Assembly: GCA_026184435.1 (NCBI GenBank)
Contig: CP046447.1
DNA length: 64,000 nt
Direction: 5' to 3' (one strand)
DNA from: JAADFF01 sp013153035
GTDB lineage: Bacteria; Coprothermobacterota; Coprothermobacteria; Coprothermobacterales; JAADFF01
The position numbers were made by a program, and so were the translations under genes. The notes below the pieces were generated by a model. It did no database searches. It saw only the letters and a program-made list of their open reading frames with translations, and was not told the DNA's origin. Below are positions 53,987-62,867 of this stretch, one piece after another (position 1 is the first letter of the stretch; the number at the start of each line of letters is the position of its first letter).

Positions 53987-55054
53987 ATGGCTCATATTGG
54001 TATCTTATACGGTGATGAACAAAAAAAAGGGGGAATCAGGGCATATTCTCATATGCTTGGAGATGTATTGAAATCTCAAGGACATCAGATAACCTATCTT
54101 TCTTTTGCATCACTTCACAGCCCTTTTTACAAGAGTCCAACATCCAGTTGGAGAGAACTTCTTTTAACCTATCAGCTAGGCACAATGGCAGATTATATAT
54201 CTCCCCAATATGACCTCATCATTGGCAATGGGTATTATGGTGCTTTTTGCAAACACTCACCACTGACGATATATCATTTTGTTTATCCATCATATGTTAA
54301 ACATCTTGGCGAAAATCCATTCAAAGGAATCATTGGTGGTTATCTTGAAAAGAAAGCAGGCAAAGACAAGTTACGGCTATCTGTATCGCAGTTTCTGGCC
54401 TCTGAAGTAAAAAAGTATTATGGTTACAATACTATTGTTATATCCAATGGCGTTGATACAGGCATATTTCATAAATTATCTACAAATGATAAAAAGTTTC
54501 TCTATGCAAAGTGGAATGTGCAGGCAGATAAACCAACCATAGTGTTTGTAGGCAGATGGAATAAACGGAAAGGTGCCGATGTCGTAGAATATATTGCCGA
54601 GCACCTACCTCATGTGCAGGTTATTGCAGTGCTGGGATACGGAGAAGTAAAAGAAAACATGGCTTCCAACATTACCGTATTTAGCCAGCTTAACCACACA
54701 GAGATAAATGAGATATACAATCTTGCCGACATTGTGCTGTATCCATCAAGATACGAGCCTTTTGGCTATGTCACCGCCGAAGGCTGGTCGGCTGGTACTC
54801 CTGTGATTACTACCCCTATGGGACTTGGATATGAGATAAAGAACCACCCTATACTGGGCAAATTCGTCATATCAGACATGGAGTACATAAAAGATGAGAC
54901 GCTAAATATAGTGAAGTGGTATTTAAATCTTGATGAAGATGAAAGGCACGATATAGCTACTGAGGGCATGACATATATCAGAAAACACTACAGCATAGAT
55001 ACATGGGCAAACAATATGAATGAAGTCATAAACTACCTATTAAGCACACGTTGA
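53987..55054 (+). CDS. GT4 family glycosyltransferase
   Basis: 355 residues with GT-B fold landmarks: an N-terminal 'GGIRAYSHMLGDVLKSQGH' acceptor region, 'ISNGVDTGIFH', 'IVFVGRWNKRKGADVVEYIAEHLP', and the donor-site E-x7-E block 'SRYEPFGYVTAEGWSAGTPVI'. It most likely adds a sugar to a cell-surface glycan. It stands alone on the + strand between two - strand operons and converges on coaE with a 22-base overlap. Confidence 0.88.
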   Translation: MAHIGILYGDEQKKGGIRAYSHMLGDVLKSQGHQITYLSFASLHSPFYKSPTSSWRELLLTYQLGTMADYISPQYDLIIGNGYYGAFCKHSPLTIYHFVYPSYVKHLGENPFKGIIGGYLEKKAGKDKLRLSVSQFLASEVKKYYGYNTIVISNGVDTGIFHKLSTNDKKFLYAKWNVQADKPTIVFVGRWNKRKGADVVEYIAEHLPHVQVIAVLGYGEVKENMASNITVFSQLNHTEINEIYNLADIVLYPSRYEPFGYVTAEGWSAGTPVITTPMGLGYEIKNHPILGKFVISDMEYIKDETLNIVKWYLNLDEDERHDIATEGMTYIRKHYSIDTWANNMNEVINYLLSTR

Positions 55055-55623
55055 CGCCACAACCGTCTAATTGTTTCCGCAAATATGTCCTTAGAATATT
55101 TATTGCAGATAACAATATCTGCGTAGCGCTTATACTCATCATCTGTCATCTGATATTTTCTACGGGGTCGGTAAAACAGAAAAAACCTTTCGGAACCCAA
55201 CCTTTTATACACAGTTTTAGGAGGGCTAACAACAGTCCAAATCTCATTGCACAAGTGATCCCAACCGGCATCGTGGAGTATAGCAGCCTCTAATACTGCT
55301 GACTGAAATCCCCTTCTTGCAAAGAAATCGATAATATCTTCTGCCTGCTTTGACATAATTGGATGTAGAAGCCTGTTATACTCTATCAGAAGAGACTTGT
55401 TAGAAAACACCTTCTGGGCTATTTTTTTTCTACTTAGGCGACCAAATTCTATAACATCTGCCCCTAAAAGGTTTATAACCTCTTCGACAACATCTGACCT
55501 TGTTAATACATAATGACCAATGAAATCCATTTTTATCATAGGAACATGAAAGGTATTGTGAATAATGTGGGTGGCAAGAGTTTTACCTGAGGCTATAGGA
55601 CCAGTAATACAAATGACTTTCAT
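55033..55623 (-). CDS. coaE: Dephospho-CoA kinase (CoaE-like)
   Basis: 196 residues. It would phosphorylate the 3'-OH of dephospho-CoA, the last step of CoA synthesis. It shows the P-loop GPIASGKT, a lid-type region with 'NRLLHPIM' and 'AAILHDAGWDHLCNEIW', and late 'VVSPPKTVYKRL'. The Asp of the usual 'DADxIAH' block appears as 'KMDFIGHYV', so the family is clear but divergent. Start ATG 55623 overlaps the fpg stop (ATGA). Last gene of the upp-to-coaE operon. Confidence 0.85.
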   Translation of the reverse strand: MKVICITGPIASGKTLATHIIHNTFHVPMIKMDFIGHYVLTRSDVVEEVINLLGADVIEFGRLSRKKIAQKVFSNKSLLIEYNRLLHPIMSKQAEDIIDFFARRGFQSAVLEAAILHDAGWDHLCNEIWTVVSPPKTVYKRLGSERFFLFYRPRRKYQMTDDEYKRYADIVICNKYSKDIFAETIRRLWRQRVLNR

Positions 55624-56381
55624 GGTTCCGGCTGGCATTTCGGGCAAATATACGACGTACGACCACCGACTTTAATCTTTTTCAGAGGAGTACCACAAAC
55701 TGGACATACCTTCTTACCATGAACGGAAGCAGACCATTTGCCAGGGTTGCCATAAATGTCGGTATAATGCTCATCTCCACCCTGACTATAAGCCTCATCA
55801 AGCACTTCTTTCATTGTGACAAATATTTTATGTATCTCATCATCGGTAAGGTCTTTTCCCTTCTTTGTTGGGTGAATATGCGATCTCCAAAGAATTTCGT
55901 CCACATACCTATTACCCAAACCCAATATCTTTTCTTGATTCATAAGTGTGGATTTTATAGCTCCGGAAGAGGATACAATACTCTTGAATGTGGTTTCATC
56001 TATTTGTACAGCATCAGGAGATGTTTTAAAGTCTTCATCTGTCACTAGTTTAGCTTCTGCCAGTTTTCGTGTATCACCAAGAACAAGATATTTATCTCCC
56101 ATATTGAAGGCAACAATCCAACCTTTCTCTGGAGAAGATATATCATCTGTAACTCTTACAAATCCATGTAGCCTAAGATGAAACATCAACTTAATATCAT
56201 CGAAGTCAAGAATGATAGCTTTTCCATGCCTATAGGCATCTTTTAATGTGAGTCCAACGATTTTATCAATGTCTTCATCTACTCTTCTACCATCAAATAT
56301 GGTAACATCTCCTACCTCTTTACCAACAACCTCATCCTTAATGCCATCAACAATTACCTGGACTTCAGGTATCTCTGGCAT
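55620..56381 (-). CDS. mutM: Formamidopyrimidine-DNA glycosylase (Fpg/MutM family)
   Basis: 253 residues. The N-terminus begins MPEIPEVQ, so after Met removal Pro1 and Glu2 form the catalytic pair. The H2TH segment 'ILGLGNRYVDEILWRSHIHP' and the zinc finger CPVCGTPLKKIKVGGRTSYICPKC (in pieces) are intact. It excises 8-oxoguanine and related lesions or, in some subfamilies, other oxidised bases. It abuts the upstream nuclease gene stop. Confidence 0.92.
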   Translation of the reverse strand: MPEIPEVQVIVDGIKDEVVGKEVGDVTIFDGRRVDEDIDKIVGLTLKDAYRHGKAIILDFDDIKLMFHLRLHGFVRVTDDISSPEKGWIVAFNMGDKYLVLGDTRKLAEAKLVTDEDFKTSPDAVQIDETTFKSIVSSSGAIKSTLMNQEKILGLGNRYVDEILWRSHIHPTKKGKDLTDDEIHKIFVTMKEVLDEAYSQGGDEHYTDIYGNPGKWSASVHGKKVCPVCGTPLKKIKVGGRTSYICPKCQPEP

Positions 56382-57766
56382 TATCCCATCACCTCAACAT
56401 CTTCACCATAAGCTGCTCTATACCAATCACGGGCCATCTCAAGATCATCAAAATCGGCCCATATACACTCATCATCGTATGCATAGACTTTACCACCTGT
56501 TTCGAATATAGCAAGAGCGACCCGCGGCACAAGGTCTTTGTCACCTACAGCTATTTTAATGCCCTTCTCCTCTTCCACTACTACAGGACCACCATCAAAG
56601 AGTCTCTGTTCCAGATCACCATATATCATAATGCCAAAGTGATTAATAAAGTGCCAGAACAGAGAAATACGAGTAAAATCACTGGCATATTCATAAATAG
56701 CCATACCAGGCATCACATAACTCCAAGGCTGGGGAATAATATCACGGCTAATAATTCTCTTCCAACCATCTTTTCCACCGTTAACAATTTTCCATGGAGG
56801 CTTTTCCAGAGAACCCTTTAACCATCTCATTTCCTCTTCTGTATCAAACAGTGATGCCATACCAGTAGAACTTTGCCACATAAAAACTTCTCCATTATTA
56901 TTGACCATTTTAAAGGGCTCGATCCACTTGCGAGGCATAAAACGTTTTCTTAGCTCATCACGAAAGCGTTTGATACTTAACTTATCCAATAAATTACTTG
57001 CTTTCTCCCAATCAGAAAGATTTTCCCTTAGAGATACAATGTCACCTACTGGAACATCTCGAACAACCCTCACAAGTCGCAAATTCTCCTCAAAGATATT
57101 GATATACGGAGCTATCTTTTTGTCTGATAATAGGCCTTCTATATCATCGTATTTCTGCAATAGTGCAGTAGCACGCTTGACACCTATATTAGGTATCCCC
57201 TTGATATTGTCTGAAGCATCACCGGCAAGAGCCTTCCATATGGGAAAACGGTCAGGAGAAAAACCATACTTTTCAATAAACTTATTTTTATCATATGTTT
57301 CCGTATTGGAAACACCTTTTCTAAACACAACAACCCTTACTCTATCGGTGATAAGTTGAAATAAATCTTTATCTCCTGTATAAATATCAACCTCCGCACC
57401 AATTAACTCTGCTCTTGTAGCTATTGTGGCAATAATATCATCGGCCTCATAACCCGGCGCCTCGAGAACAGGGATACCAAGAAATCGACACAATTCTTTG
57501 CAAATTTCTACCTGCCTATGAAAATCTTCAGGTACTTCAGGTCTACCTGCTTTATAAGCTTCATAACTTTCATGTCTAAAAGTTGGGGACTTGGTATCTA
57601 GTGCAACAGCCATATGCGTATGAGGCATACCGAGAATTTTCAGAAGGATTGAAATAAAACCCCTAATGGCTCCAGTTGTAATATCCATACTCCCTGCTTT
57701 CAGAGCAGGAAGGGCATAATACGAACGAAATAGCAAGCTATGACCATCAACAAGTATATACTTCAT
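56381..57766 (-). CDS. PolA-type 5'-3' exonuclease with unknown C-terminal domain, no polymerase
   Basis: 461 residues. Residues 1 to about 285 are a full 5' nuclease (FEN) domain: 'YILVDGHSLLFRSYYALPAL', 'YKAGRPEVPEDF', 'EAPGYEADDIIATIA', 'YTGDKDLFQLI', and the H3TH 'GDASDNIKGIPNIGVKRATALL'. The remaining ~175 residues, Trp-rich, contain no polymerase motifs and no 3'-5' exonuclease carboxylates that I can see. A full PolA is about 830-930 residues, so this is a stand-alone flap nuclease with an extra domain. It lies between csaB and fpg with 1-4-base overlaps. Confidence 0.85.
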   Translation of the reverse strand: MKYILVDGHSLLFRSYYALPALKAGSMDITTGAIRGFISILLKILGMPHTHMAVALDTKSPTFRHESYEAYKAGRPEVPEDFHRQVEICKELCRFLGIPVLEAPGYEADDIIATIATRAELIGAEVDIYTGDKDLFQLITDRVRVVVFRKGVSNTETYDKNKFIEKYGFSPDRFPIWKALAGDASDNIKGIPNIGVKRATALLQKYDDIEGLLSDKKIAPYINIFEENLRLVRVVRDVPVGDIVSLRENLSDWEKASNLLDKLSIKRFRDELRKRFMPRKWIEPFKMVNNNGEVFMWQSSTGMASLFDTEEEMRWLKGSLEKPPWKIVNGGKDGWKRIISRDIIPQPWSYVMPGMAIYEYASDFTRISLFWHFINHFGIMIYGDLEQRLFDGGPVVVEEEKGIKIAVGDKDLVPRVALAIFETGGKVYAYDDECIWADFDDLEMARDWYRAAYGEDVEVMG

Positions 57767-58713
57767 CTAACCCAACCCTTTCCCACCAAATATTGCCGTA
57801 CTTTGCTATACACATTAGTCGCCTGCTCTTTTATTCTGCCAACTTCCGTAATATTTATATTAGCATATCCCATATTATAAGACGAGATAAAACAGTAATC
57901 ACTCATTAACAAACGCATCTTCGCATCGTAAACAATCGGATAAAATGGCTTTCCTAACAAACACGATAGAATCATACCATGAAGTCTTCCCGTAATCCAA
58001 CAACAAGAACTTTCCAATATATCCCACAGTTCACCAACAGCTAAGGCATCTATGCCACTTACAACTTTCCAATCACTAGGGTATAACTGTCTCCATTTGC
58101 TATCTTGTCTGGGTAAAAATTCTACAACTGTTACCTTGTATCCTCGGGTCAATGTAGATAATGCATCCCAATGCATTCCAATAGCAGGACCCGGAATAAC
58201 TATAATATTATCCTCTTCATGATAAATACGAGAGTCTGAAATCACATCGAGGGTAAACACCATATCTGGAGCCATAATAACAGGCTCATAACCTACATAC
58301 TGTGTTAGAAACTTATAAGACAGCCTGTCTCTAACAACAGCTAATGATAATCCCTTCATTATGTTGGAAAGGACATGCCAAGATAGCCGTTTACGCAAAG
58401 GTCCAATACCAACACCAAGTAAAACGCTGCTACTACCAACAAGAATTGGATATAGGTAATAAAGCATGTTATAGAAGCTTGTAGAATCTTGAAAAAGCCC
58501 ACCTCCCCCAACAATGTGCCTATGAAATGGGACTTCGGTAATAGCCTGTTCGTATGTTATAACTTCAACATCGTGTACTTTAGAAATATATGAAGCATTA
58601 CCCCGTGCAACAACAACAACATTCTGAGAACCAAGAAGCTTAAGCTCGGCACTCAGAATAAGTTCATCTCCAACATTAAAACCTCCGAAATATCCCCACA
58701 GAAATGTTTTCAT
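57763..58713 (-). CDS. csaB: Polysaccharide pyruvyl transferase, CsaB type
   Basis: 316 residues. It opens 'LWGYFGGFNVGDELIL' and contains 'HIVGGGGLFQDSTS', 'LLGVGIGPLR' and the C-terminal 'CWITGRLHGMILSCLLGKPFYPIVYD', all typical of CsaB. CsaB adds ketal pyruvate to ManNAc in secondary cell-wall polymers, the ligand for SLH domains of S-layer proteins. Adjacent wecC and nearby wecB, wecA and tagA fit that pathway. Confidence 0.92.
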   Translation of the reverse strand: MKTFLWGYFGGFNVGDELILSAELKLLGSQNVVVVARGNASYISKVHDVEVITYEQAITEVPFHRHIVGGGGLFQDSTSFYNMLYYLYPILVGSSSVLLGVGIGPLRKRLSWHVLSNIMKGLSLAVVRDRLSYKFLTQYVGYEPVIMAPDMVFTLDVISDSRIYHEEDNIIVIPGPAIGMHWDALSTLTRGYKVTVVEFLPRQDSKWRQLYPSDWKVVSGIDALAVGELWDILESSCCWITGRLHGMILSCLLGKPFYPIVYDAKMRLLMSDYCFISSYNMGYANINITEVGRIKEQATNVYSKVRQYLVGKGWVR

Positions 58714-58715
58714 TG

Positions 58716-59993
58716 TTAGAAGACAACGACTTTCAACTTCTTATTATTTACAGGAGTTAAAATCCCTTTAGTGTCTAATACAAGCATACCATCAGAGATA
58801 TACTTCTCAACAGTTTCTGCGGTAATACCTTCTTGGAGGGCAGTAATAATAACAACCTTAGCATCACTTAGCACAGCATCTATGTCATCTATATGGGTAT
58901 CGAATCTCTTTGGAACCATGGGATCATATGCCCAGATATTATTCCAACCCTTTTCCTCTAGATATTTTTTTAAGAACAAAGCAGGGCTATAACGATCATC
59001 GTATGAAAAATCTTTCATAGCGAGTCCCAATATGGCAACCTTATTGCTTTTATCAATACCTAGAGCCTTGGCATTTTGATCAATATAAGACGCCAAAAAT
59101 AGTGGCATTTCATCATTAACTTGCCTAGCAGAGGCAAATACCAGGGATTTCCCTGTTCTGTCGTCAAAGAGAGGTTTTAGATAATAAAAGGCATTAGGTA
59201 TACAATGTCCCCCAACTCCCGCACCCGGTCTAAGGAGTTTAACCCTTGGATGGGTATTGGCAGCCTCGATAACTTCAAGAGGTCTCAAGCCCCTTGCTAT
59301 AGCAAGCTTTGCCATTTCATTAACAACTGCAATATAAACATCACGAGAGGCATTTTCCAGCACTTTACTCATCTCTGCAATCCATGGGTCAGAAACCTCT
59401 ACAAAGTAAGACTCTAAAATCGTTGATAAAACCTCTTTGGCTTTCTCACGTGACTTTTCGTTAATACCACCCACAAGCGTGGGCATCTTTCTAAACTCTT
59501 CATATGCTCTACCCTCCGCAATTCTTTCCGGGGCATATGCAAGATAGAAATCTTTTCCTGCCTTTAGTCCGCTTTCTTTTTCAAGTATTTCTCTGGCAAG
59601 ACCCGTTGTTGTGCCAGGTACAACAGTTGCTCTTAGCACAACTGTATCCCCTTCTTTCAAAATCTTCCCAAGATTATGAAGCGCAGACTCCAGTGGAGTC
59701 CATATAAGATTCATATTATCGTCAAGAGGTATACCAACAGTAACAAGATGATAGTTTGCATCTTCGGCTTTCTTATAATCTGTAGTAGGAAAGAATTTCT
59801 TACCAACAACTTCCTTCAAAACACCATTGGTATCAGTATTACCAAACGGCTCATATATATGAGTATTGCCATTTCTGATGTTTTCCACATGCTCTTCATT
59901 AACATCTATTCCTATAACATCGGCCCCTTTAAGAGTAAATGTTAGTGCAAGGGGTAACCCTACCGAACCCAGTCCCCAAATTGAAACTTTCAT
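58716..59993 (-). CDS. wecC: UDP-N-acetyl-D-mannosaminuronate dehydrogenase (WecC-like)
   Basis: 425 residues in the UDP-glucose/GDP-mannose dehydrogenase family. It has an N-terminal NAD-binding GLGSVGLPLALTF, 'TVVPGTTTGLAREIL', 'APERIAEGRA', the catalytic Cys in GAGVGGHCIP, and a C-terminal UDP-binding domain. The neighbour wecB makes UDP-ManNAc, so oxidation to UDP-ManNAcA is the likely reaction. A GACTCCAGTGGAGTC palindrome sits at 59686-59700. Confidence 0.9.
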   Translation of the reverse strand: MKVSIWGLGSVGLPLALTFTLKGADVIGIDVNEEHVENIRNGNTHIYEPFGNTDTNGVLKEVVGKKFFPTTDYKKAEDANYHLVTVGIPLDDNMNLIWTPLESALHNLGKILKEGDTVVLRATVVPGTTTGLAREILEKESGLKAGKDFYLAYAPERIAEGRAYEEFRKMPTLVGGINEKSREKAKEVLSTILESYFVEVSDPWIAEMSKVLENASRDVYIAVVNEMAKLAIARGLRPLEVIEAANTHPRVKLLRPGAGVGGHCIPNAFYYLKPLFDDRTGKSLVFASARQVNDEMPLFLASYIDQNAKALGIDKSNKVAILGLAMKDFSYDDRYSPALFLKKYLEEKGWNNIWAYDPMVPKRFDTHIDDIDAVLSDAKVVIITALQEGITAETVEKYISDGMLVLDTKGILTPVNNKKLKVVVF

Positions 59994-60005
59994 AGTATCC
60001 CTCCT

Positions 60006-60476
60006 TTATATAGCATTTACCTCTTTCAGTGTGAAGAGATAACTGTATACATTAATAAGTATTTCAAGGGTCTGAACGAAATCTTCCTCGGCTCCGCTGC
60101 TATGGAAAGATAAAGGTACATAAAATATACGCCATGGTTCTATTCCTAACAGTCTTAACCGAGTATATGAGTGTTCTCCAGAAGCTGTATAAAAGGCATT
60201 TTTATAAACAGAAACCTTCCTACCTGGAGTATAAATCCAAATAATATTATCCCCTTCGGGCCGTTTTTCTGCAAACCATACATGCACAAGAGTGATTCTA
60301 TCAGAATGAATGGTCTCCCCTTGAGATATAAGTTCCCAAGCAAATATTTCTTCCCAAGGTTTATATTTACCCATTTCCTCAAACAAAAAGGATATGCTCT
60401 GCCCAATATTAGAGAGCCTTCCAGCTGCTTTAGTCGTATTACCAATTATCCATTTAATAGGTCTTTTATGATTCAT
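60006..60476 (-). CDS. Unknown protein between murA and wecC
   Basis: I do not recognise this 156-residue protein. It has no signal peptide or membrane segment. It is rich in aromatic residues, with a central alternating pattern that suggests a beta-sheet core ('HVWFAEKRPEGDNIIWIYTP') and a helical end. No Cys is present. It overlaps the murA 3' end by 11 bases and is followed by wecC 12 bases on, so it is surely part of the envelope operon. Function by context only: envelope glycan synthesis or its control. Confidence 0.7.
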   Translation of the reverse strand: MNHKRPIKWIIGNTTKAAGRLSNIGQSISFLFEEMGKYKPWEEIFAWELISQGETIHSDRITLVHVWFAEKRPEGDNIIWIYTPGRKVSVYKNAFYTASGEHSYTRLRLLGIEPWRIFYVPLSFHSSGAEEDFVQTLEILINVYSYLFTLKEVNAI

Positions 60477-61746
60477 CGACTATCACCTGAACATGAGCTC
60501 CTAGTGTTTGTAGTTTACCAACAATATCTTCATATCCTCTGTATACATGATACATGTCTTTAACATGAGTTGTACCATTGGCAAGTAGTCCTGCAAGAAT
60601 AAGTGCCGCCCCAGCTCTTAGATTTTCAGCTTTAACTTCTGTTCCAAATAAAGGAGTCTTTCCTCTAATAATGGCTGTACTCTGTCCTAGAGTTGTGATA
60701 TCGGCTCCCATACGAAGGAGATAATTAACATATCCCAGTCGTCTATCATGAACAAGTTCTTGAACCACCGATTCCCCATTAGCTTGAGTAAGTAATGTGC
60801 CAATAATGGGCTGTAAATCTGTGGGGAAACCAGGAAATGGAAGTGTTTTTATCCTCACAGGGGAAAGATTTTCATTACCATAGACAGTAACTCCACCATT
60901 CTCTCGAACAACATTAATTCCCATATCTTCAAGTTTGGCAATCAAAGGTATGAGAAACCCCCTATAGGCAGGGGTTATATGTACTTTACTACCCGTGATA
61001 CCAGCAGCATAGAGCATAAAAGTACCTGCTTCTAGGTAATCACCAGGAATAGTCCACTCTACTGTGCCAACTTCGTAAGGTTTCTGTCTACCTTCTATAA
61101 CAAGTTTACGTGTACCAATCCCAGATATTTTTACCCCTATTCTATTAAGGAATGCAGACAGAGAAACAACCTGTGGGTCTATAGCCGCATTCTCAATAAC
61201 GGTATAACCCGTTGTTAGAGCCGCAGCCATAAGCAAATTTTCTGTCGCTCCTACACTAGGAAAATCAAAGTATATAAGATCTCCTTTAGTATCTCTTGTT
61301 TTTCTGCCATATATATATCCACTAGTAGTCTCTATATCATATCCAAGAATACGTAATCCTTTTTCGTGAAGATCTATAGGCCTTGTACCTATATTACATC
61401 CTCCAGGATAAGGTAGAGCAATACGTCCCATACGGGCCAAAATAGGACCAAGTAGAAATAGAGAACCACGAATGGATGAGGCCTTAATAGATTTTATATT
61501 CCACTCTACATCGTCATACATAGTAAATTTTACAACGTGTTTATCTAAATACTCCACTTCTACTCCAACATCGCGAATCAGAGCTACCATGGTTTGAACA
61601 TCTACGATATCCGGAACATTTTTCAGTATAATTGTTCCCTTTGTAAGCAACACAGCAGGCAAAACAGCAAGAGCTGTGTTTTTACAACCAGATACCACAA
61701 CTTTACCTTTCAGTGGATATCTACCCTCTATCTGTAAGCTATTCAT
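60466..61746 (-). CDS. murA: UDP-N-acetylglucosamine 1-carboxyvinyltransferase
   Basis: 426 residues. The first committed step of peptidoglycan synthesis: enolpyruvyl transfer from PEP to UDP-GlcNAc. Lys22-Asn23 (SGCKNTAL) and the active-site Cys117 in YPGGCNIGTRP (Cys115 in E. coli) are present, which predicts a fosfomycin-reactive enzyme. It overlaps wecB by 8 bases upstream. Confidence 0.95.
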   Translation of the reverse strand: MNSLQIEGRYPLKGKVVVSGCKNTALAVLPAVLLTKGTIILKNVPDIVDVQTMVALIRDVGVEVEYLDKHVVKFTMYDDVEWNIKSIKASSIRGSLFLLGPILARMGRIALPYPGGCNIGTRPIDLHEKGLRILGYDIETTSGYIYGRKTRDTKGDLIYFDFPSVGATENLLMAAALTTGYTVIENAAIDPQVVSLSAFLNRIGVKISGIGTRKLVIEGRQKPYEVGTVEWTIPGDYLEAGTFMLYAAGITGSKVHITPAYRGFLIPLIAKLEDMGINVVRENGGVTVYGNENLSPVRIKTLPFPGFPTDLQPIIGTLLTQANGESVVQELVHDRRLGYVNYLLRMGADITTLGQSTAIIRGKTPLFGTEVKAENLRAGAALILAGLLANGTTHVKDMYHVYRGYEDIVGKLQTLGAHVQVIVDES

Positions 61747-62863
61747 AAGATATCACCCATTCATCTGGCTTTTCTGTAGACAACTTAAGAAAATACCTTA
61801 TGTAATCAGCAATTCGCCGAGCTGCTAGTCCGTCACCAAAGGGATTATAAGCCGGAAGCTTTTTATTCAGCATCTGTAAAGTTTTCTCTACTATGGTATC
61901 TGTATCCGTACCGGCAAGAACAATATGCCCCGTTCTCACACCTTCAGGACGCTCTGTTACTCTCCTTAACAAAACGACAGGTACGCCGAATGAAGGGGCT
62001 TCTTCTTGCACACCTCCAGAATCACTCAGTACTATACGTGCTTCCGACATATGTTTCAAAAAAGACATATAGTCCATGGGCTCTGTGAGAATAACCCCAT
62101 CCACATTTCCCAGTTCATCGTAGGCTATATTTTTCACTCGGGGATTAGGATGTACTGGATAAACGACCTTAAGACCAGTTTCTCTTACAATATGCTTTAC
62201 TGCCTTATATATGTTCCTAAGAGGTTCTCCCCAGTTTTCGCGTCTATGTGCCGTAAGCAATATATATTCTTTAGGCTTGAGTTCTTTATGAAGAGGTATA
62301 GCTTCTAATTTATTTTCCTTAACCCACATAAGCGCATCCACAACAGTATTACCGGTTGTAAAAATATCAACAACTTCAGGCTTTTCTTCATATATACGAG
62401 CCTTAGCCATAGGAGTAGGTGGAAACAGAACATCGGCCATTTGGTCAACAAGCCTTCTGTTAATCTCTTCAGGGAATGGTTCAAATCGATTATCACTTCT
62501 TAGACCAGCTTCAACATGCATCACGGGAATGCGCATATAGAATGCCATAAGCGCCCCCATCAGTGTTGTCGTCGTATCACCATGAACAAGCACCGTATCC
62601 GGGGCAATTTCACTATATAGTCTACCTAATCCTTCCGCCAGTGCTGAAGTAAGATAGGCCAGAGTTTGTGCTTCTTTCATAATGTCAAGGCGAAAATCGG
62701 CCTTTAGCCCAAATGTGGAAAGGGCCTCATCAAGAAGCTCTATGTGTTGACCTGTAGATAGTATGTAGGGCTGTAAATCTTCGGCCTCTTTAAGCTCCAA
62801 ATATACAGGTGCCATCTTAATCGCTTCAGGACGAGTACCTATAACAATTAAAATTTTTTTCAT
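61739..62863 (-). CDS. wecB: UDP-N-acetylglucosamine 2-epimerase (non-hydrolysing)
   Basis: 374 residues. It interconverts UDP-GlcNAc and UDP-ManNAc. It shows 'IVIGTRPEAIKMAPVYLEL', 'VLVHGDTTTTLMGALMAFY', 'HVEAGLRSDNRFEPFPEEINRRL' (split), 'LTAHRRENWGEPL' and 'LSDSGGVQEEAPSFGVPVVLLR'. It lies between wecA and murA, and supplies ManNAc for WecC and for the TagA-type transferases. Confidence 0.95.
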   Translation of the reverse strand: MKKILIVIGTRPEAIKMAPVYLELKEAEDLQPYILSTGQHIELLDEALSTFGLKADFRLDIMKEAQTLAYLTSALAEGLGRLYSEIAPDTVLVHGDTTTTLMGALMAFYMRIPVMHVEAGLRSDNRFEPFPEEINRRLVDQMADVLFPPTPMAKARIYEEKPEVVDIFTTGNTVVDALMWVKENKLEAIPLHKELKPKEYILLTAHRRENWGEPLRNIYKAVKHIVRETGLKVVYPVHPNPRVKNIAYDELGNVDGVILTEPMDYMSFLKHMSEARIVLSDSGGVQEEAPSFGVPVVLLRRVTERPEGVRTGHIVLAGTDTDTIVEKTLQMLNKKLPAYNPFGDGLAARRIADYIRYFLKLSTEKPDEWVISYE

Positions 62864-62867
62864 AAAA

